From the NCBI GenBank assembly GCA_035380045.1, contig DAOSWM010000041.1:1-28713 (forward strand): DNA of 28,713 bases, read 5' to 3'. Made by a program: the position numbers and the translations under genes. Origin of the DNA: DAOSWM01 sp035380045. Its GTDB lineage: Bacteria; Bacteroidota; Bacteroidia; Bacteroidales; Tenuifilaceae. The stretch's first letter is position 1. Each line of letters begins with the position of its first letter. The notes under the pieces were generated by a model that had not been told where the DNA came from, made no database searches, and saw nothing but the letters and a program-made list of their open reading frames with translations. Positions 26,290-28,713 of the stretch are shown piece after piece.

Positions 26290-26580
26290 ATGGATAAAAA
26301 AACCACAAACAACCCTCTTTTTAGTAGCGATGACTTTTCAGTAGCCAAAGGTCATTACTCGCTGATACTATACAACGACGAGGTAAATATGTTCGATTAC
26401 GTTGTAAAATCGCTGGTTGAGGTTTGTAAACACACCTGGGAACAGGCGGAACAGTGCACGCTAATTGCCCATCATAATGGGAAATGCGACATAAAAAGTG
26501 GCGATAAAACTTACCTAAAAAACCTAAAAGACGAGCTGACGCACCGTGGTCTGTCGTCAATTATTACAACTAAACCTTAG
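26290..26580 (+). CDS. clpS: ClpS, ATP-dependent Clp protease adaptor
   Basis: The 96-residue protein is ClpS, which delivers N-degron substrates to the ClpAP protease. The core YSLILYNDEVNMFDYVVKSL with the N-degron-binding Asn-Asp, then VCKHTWEQAEQCTLIAHHNG with conserved His, and GKCDIKSGD, is family-typical. ATG at 26290 is taken as the start; a GTG five codons earlier (26275) is possible but adds no conserved residues. It begins 30 bp after the SPOR gene and lies 13 bp before nfeD. Confidence 0.95.
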   Translation: MDKKTTNNPLFSSDDFSVAKGHYSLILYNDEVNMFDYVVKSLVEVCKHTWEQAEQCTLIAHHNGKCDIKSGDKTYLKNLKDELTHRGLSSIITTKP

Positions 26581-26593
26581 CTATATTACTTCA

Positions 26594-27067
26594 ATGACTG
26601 CTGTTATAGTTCTAATTCTGATTGGCCTTTTCCTGTTCCTCGTTGAGTTTCTGCTAATTCCGGGGATAACCATTGCCGGAATTGGTGGCGTTGGCTTTCT
26701 TATTGCCGGAATAGTAATAGCCTACACCCAGCATGGCAGCACCGTTGGGCACATTACGCTTATCAGTACAATTGCGCTCACCATTTTTGTTATTTCCATG
26801 GCTCTCCGTTCAAAAACATGGAAGTACTTCATGCTCAACACAAACGTTGATGGCAAGGTTGAAAATCCGGCTAGCAGCGAAACCATTAAACCTGGCGACA
26901 CTGGCGTAACCATTAGCCGCCTATCGCCCATGGGAAAAGCCCGAATAAACGGATTGGTTGTTGAGGCAAAATCAACCGGCGATTACATTGACCAAAAAAC
27001 GGAGGTTGAAGTAATAAAAATTGACGGATCGAAAGTGATTGTAAAACCTAAAATAGATAAAACATGA
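26594..27067 (+). CDS. NfeD-like membrane protein, short form
   Basis: The 157-residue protein has two or three membrane helices near the N-terminus (MTAVIVLILIGLFLFLVEFL and GIGGVGFLIAGIVIAY, then TLISTIALTIFVISMAL) and a soluble OB-fold domain at about 95-155 (PGDTGVTISRLSPMGKARIN). This is the short NfeD type, lacking the ClpP-like serine protease of long forms. Short NfeD proteins commonly accompany flotillin genes, and here the ATGA overlap with floA (27064-27067) shows translational coupling. The ATG at 26594 is chosen because upstream codons fall inside clpS and disrupt the membrane helix. Confidence 0.92.
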   Translation: MTAVIVLILIGLFLFLVEFLLIPGITIAGIGGVGFLIAGIVIAYTQHGSTVGHITLISTIALTIFVISMALRSKTWKYFMLNTNVDGKVENPASSETIKPGDTGVTISRLSPMGKARINGLVVEAKSTGDYIDQKTEVEVIKIDGSKVIVKPKIDKT

Positions 27068-28050
27068 ACCAGATTGTAGTTTACTTACTAATTTTTGCAG
27101 TTAGCATTGTAGGGCTATGGATAATTCTCTACTTTGTACCAATCGGGTTGTGGTTCTCAGCGCTTGTTAGCGGCGTTAGGGTATCACTGCTACAGCTTAT
27201 CCTAATGCGGTGGCGTAAGGTTCCGCCAAGCGTTATCGTTCAGGCACTTATTGAAGGAACAAAGGCTGGTATAGAACTTTTCCGAAACGATTTGGAAGCA
27301 CACTTCCTGGCTGGAGGGCGCGTGTCGAAAGTTGTTCATGCGCTTGTTTCAGCACAGAAAGCGAACATTCCTCTCGATTTTAAAATGGCAACCGCTATCG
27401 ATTTGGCCGGGAGGGACGTTTTTGAGGCAGTTCAAATGTCGGTAAACCCCAAGGTTATAAACACTCCTCCTGTTACCGCAGTTGCAAAGGATGGCATTCA
27501 GCTAATTGCCAAAGCAAGAGTTACCGTTCGCGCCAACATTAAGCAGCTGGTTGGTGGTGCCGGCGAGGAAACCGTACTTGCCCGTGTTGGAGAAGGAATC
27601 GTTTCCTCAATTGGTTCGTCCGATTCCCACAAGAAAGTGCTTGAAAACCCCGATTTCATTTCACGCGTTGTGCTGGAGAAAGGACTTGATGCCGGAACAG
27701 CATTCGAAATTCTTTCGATTGATATTGCTGATATTGACATTGGACGCAACATTGGAGCGGTGCTCCAAATGGATCAGGCGAATGCCGATAAGAACATCGC
27801 TCAGGCGAAAGCCGAGGAACGCCGTGCAATGGCTGTGGCTCTTGAGCAAGAAATGAAAGCTAAAGCTCAAGAAGCTAGGGCAAAGGTTATTCTAGCCGAG
27901 GCAGAAATTCCAAAGGCAATGGCAGAAGCATTCCGAAGTGGCAACCTGGGAATTATGGACTACTACAAGTTCCGTAACATTGAAGCCGACACAAGCATGC
28001 GCGAAAACATTGCAAAGGAAAGCGGAGGCGAAAAAAAGGGCAAGAAATAA
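27064..28050 (+). CDS. floA: Flotillin-like protein FloA
   Basis: The 328-residue protein matches bacterial FloA: an N-terminal membrane hairpin (VVYLLIFAVSIVGLWIILYF), then VRVSLLQLILMRWRKVPPSV, the SPFH-like region (FKMATAIDLAGRDVFEAVQM, NPKVINTPPVTAVAKDGIQL), and an Ala-Glu-Lys-rich helical region with many AQAKAEERRA-type repeats. FloA scaffolds functional membrane microdomains and affects membrane fluidity. Its last residues are a Lys-Gly rich tail. It overlaps nfeD by 4 bp and ends the four-gene run before a strong terminator. Confidence 0.97.
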   Translation: MNQIVVYLLIFAVSIVGLWIILYFVPIGLWFSALVSGVRVSLLQLILMRWRKVPPSVIVQALIEGTKAGIELFRNDLEAHFLAGGRVSKVVHALVSAQKANIPLDFKMATAIDLAGRDVFEAVQMSVNPKVINTPPVTAVAKDGIQLIAKARVTVRANIKQLVGGAGEETVLARVGEGIVSSIGSSDSHKKVLENPDFISRVVLEKGLDAGTAFEILSIDIADIDIGRNIGAVLQMDQANADKNIAQAKAEERRAMAVALEQEMKAKAQEARAKVILAEAEIPKAMAEAFRSGNLGIMDYYKFRNIEADTSMRENIAKESGGEKKGKK

Positions 28051-28070
28051 ACCGCTCATTTTCAAACACA

Positions 28071-28107
28071 AAAAAAAGGGTTGCATGTATTTGCAACCCT
28101 TTTTTTT
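28071..28107 (+). terminator. Bidirectional Rho-independent terminator after floA
   Basis: GGGTTGCA (28078-28085), a six-base loop TGTATT, and TGCAACCC (28092-28099) form a perfect 8-bp stem. An A-run precedes it and eight T residues follow, so the stem can extend with A-T pairs and work in both directions. Confidence 0.93.
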
Positions 28108-28135
28108 GATAAAAAGATTTATTTCGTACTAAAAA

Positions 28136-28166
28136 TTTGTCATATTAATATGTTTTTATACTTTTG
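28136..28166 (+). promoter_or_regulatory. Consensus promoter of the tRNA locus
   Basis: TTTG (28136-28139) and TACTTTTG (28159-28166) match both Bacteroidota promoter elements with 19 bp between. It lies after the floA terminator and directs transcription into the tRNA-Ser-like repeat and the true tRNA-Ser. Confidence 0.78.
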
Positions 28167-28198
28167 TCGTGCTTTTAACGAAAGGCTTGGGCTGAACT

Positions 28199-28278
28199 GG
28201 TGAAGTGCCTGCCTGCCGTAAGGCAGGAGTGAGTGGCTGAAACCATCCGCTGATTAGCGGATAAACTGAAGTGCTCAC
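28199..28278 (+). repeat. tRNA-Ser-like degenerate copy with two palindromes
   Basis: The stretch resembles the 5' two-thirds of the true tRNA-Ser next to it. GGTGAAGTG (28199-28207) matches its acceptor start with one change. GTGAGTGGCTGAAACCA (28229-28245) is identical to its D-arm over 17 nt. TAAACTG and later GT and CTC (28262-28276) match the anticodon 3' side and variable arm. Between these lie two hairpins: CCTGCC-GTAA-GGCAGG (28212-28227) and ATCCGCT-GATT-AGCGGAT (28245-28262), the second replacing the anticodon. There is no T-arm or 3' acceptor strand, so it cannot be a working tRNA. Confidence 0.8.
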
Positions 28279-28296
28279 ATTCATTTTGAAAAGTTT

Positions 28297-28383
28297 GGTG
28301 AGGTGGGTGAGTGGCTGAAACCAGCAGTTTGCTAAACTGCCGTACTCGTAAGGGTACCGGGGGTTCGAATCCCCCCTTCACCG
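28297..28383 (+). tRNA. tRNA-Ser (anticodon GCT)
   Basis: The acceptor stem pairs GGTGAGG with CTTCACC. The anticodon arm is GCAGT-TTGCTAA-ACTGC with anticodon GCT at 28331-28333, decoding AGC/AGU. A long variable arm (GTACTC-GTAA-GGGTAC) is present as expected for tRNA-Ser, and the T-arm is GGGGG-TTCGAAT-CCCCC. The discriminator is G. The 3' CCA is not encoded. Confidence 0.95.
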
Positions 28384-28420
28384 CAAAAGTTGATAAAGTT
28401 GAAATTTTGAAATACTTTTT

Positions 28421-28543
28421 CGGGGTGTAGCCCCGCCGGTGGCGGGGCATCTGGTTTGGAACCAGATTCTTCGAAAAACATTATTCTCTCGGGGTGTAGC
28501 CCCGCCGGTGGCGGGGCATCTGGTTTGGAACCAGATTCTTCGA
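28421..28543 (+). repeat. 69-bp tandem repeat resembling tRNA-Pro 5' half
   Basis: One full unit (28421-28489) and 54 bp of a second (28490-28543) are identical. Sequence after the gap (28644-28658) completes the second unit exactly and leads straight into tRNA-Pro. Each unit starts CGGGGTGTAG, like the tRNA, then has the hairpin GCCCCGCC-GGT-GGCGGGGC in place of the D-arm, then ATCTGGTT-TGG-AACCAGAT, which equals the tRNA-Pro anticodon arm apart from one base. The T-arm is missing. The 3' leader of each unit (AAAACATTATTCTCT) also precedes the true tRNA. Confidence 0.85.
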
Positions 28544-28643
28544 NNNNNNNNNNNNNNNNNNNNNNNNNNNNNNNNNNNNNNNNNNNNNNNNNNNNNNNNN
28601 NNNNNNNNNNNNNNNNNNNNNNNNNNNNNNNNNNNNNNNNNNN
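28544..28643. other. Assembly gap inside the tandem repeat
   Basis: Exactly 100 N interrupt the 69-bp repeat. The last 55 bases before the gap equal 28420-28474, and the first base after it is the next expected base of the unit. The true gap is thus zero or a multiple of 69 bp, and copy number is unknown. Confidence 0.9.
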
Positions 28644-28658
28644 AAAACATTATTCTCT

Positions 28659-28713
<55 letters not shown>

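Noticed and set aside
28421..28543. CRISPR array
   Set aside because: The units are identical along their whole length with no variable spacers, and no cas genes are near.
28378..28650. Open frames through the tandem repeat and gap
   Set aside because: They consist of repeat units and N-derived residues and overlap tRNA-type sequence.

Overview
The window comes from a Bacteroidota chromosome, most likely a Bacteroidales/Marinilabiliales-type anaerobe; the lineage is inferred from sequence alone. Evidence: several promoters of the Bacteroidota form (TTTG, 19-21 bp, TAnnTTTG); a secreted peptidase with a C-terminal type IX secretion (T9SS) sorting domain; PD40/TPR/SPOR envelope architecture; a futalosine-pathway menaquinone gene; a K+-dependent-type membrane pyrophosphatase; and a Bacteroidota-type ribosomal protein L34. 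Two runs of exactly 100 N (12066-12165 and 28544-28643) mark this as a draft scaffold.

Layout. 1-143: start of a minus-strand secreted Ig-like protein. 668-3649: a TPR/SpoIIE phosphatase convergent with a small lipoprotein. 3728-7289 (minus): pyrophosphatase hppA with a clear terminator, and prfB, which needs a +1 programmed frameshift. 7460-8263: a periplasmic DUF4412-like protein. 8269-12884 (minus): one 1486-residue T9SS-exported M14 metallocarboxypeptidase that appears as two frames only because of the first gap. 13052-16411 (minus): a two-gene unit of a 7TM-DISM/SpoIIE phosphatase followed by galM. 16665-19174: MOSC-MoaB fusion, C26-type lipoprotein, TonB-C-domain protein. 19368-22076: family 2 glycosyltransferase, ECF-type sigma factor, rsmG, rpmH. 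22235-23371: mqnE. 23455-28050: PD40/double-SPOR protein, clpS, nfeD, floA, closed by a strong terminator. 28136-28713: a tRNA locus with tRNA-Ser(GCT) and the start of tRNA-Pro(TGG).

Most genes are conserved housekeeping or envelope functions. Two SpoIIE-family phosphatases with different sensor modules point to phosphatase-based signalling in two unlinked places.

The most unusual part is the right end. Each true tRNA is preceded by a degenerate copy of its own 5' portion in which short perfect palindromes replace or interrupt the D-arm or anticodon arm. The tRNA-Ser-like copy sits directly behind a consensus promoter. The tRNA-Pro-like copies form a 69-bp tandem array whose copy number is hidden by the second assembly gap. 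I regard these as tRNA-derived palindromic repeats, with misassembly as the main alternative.
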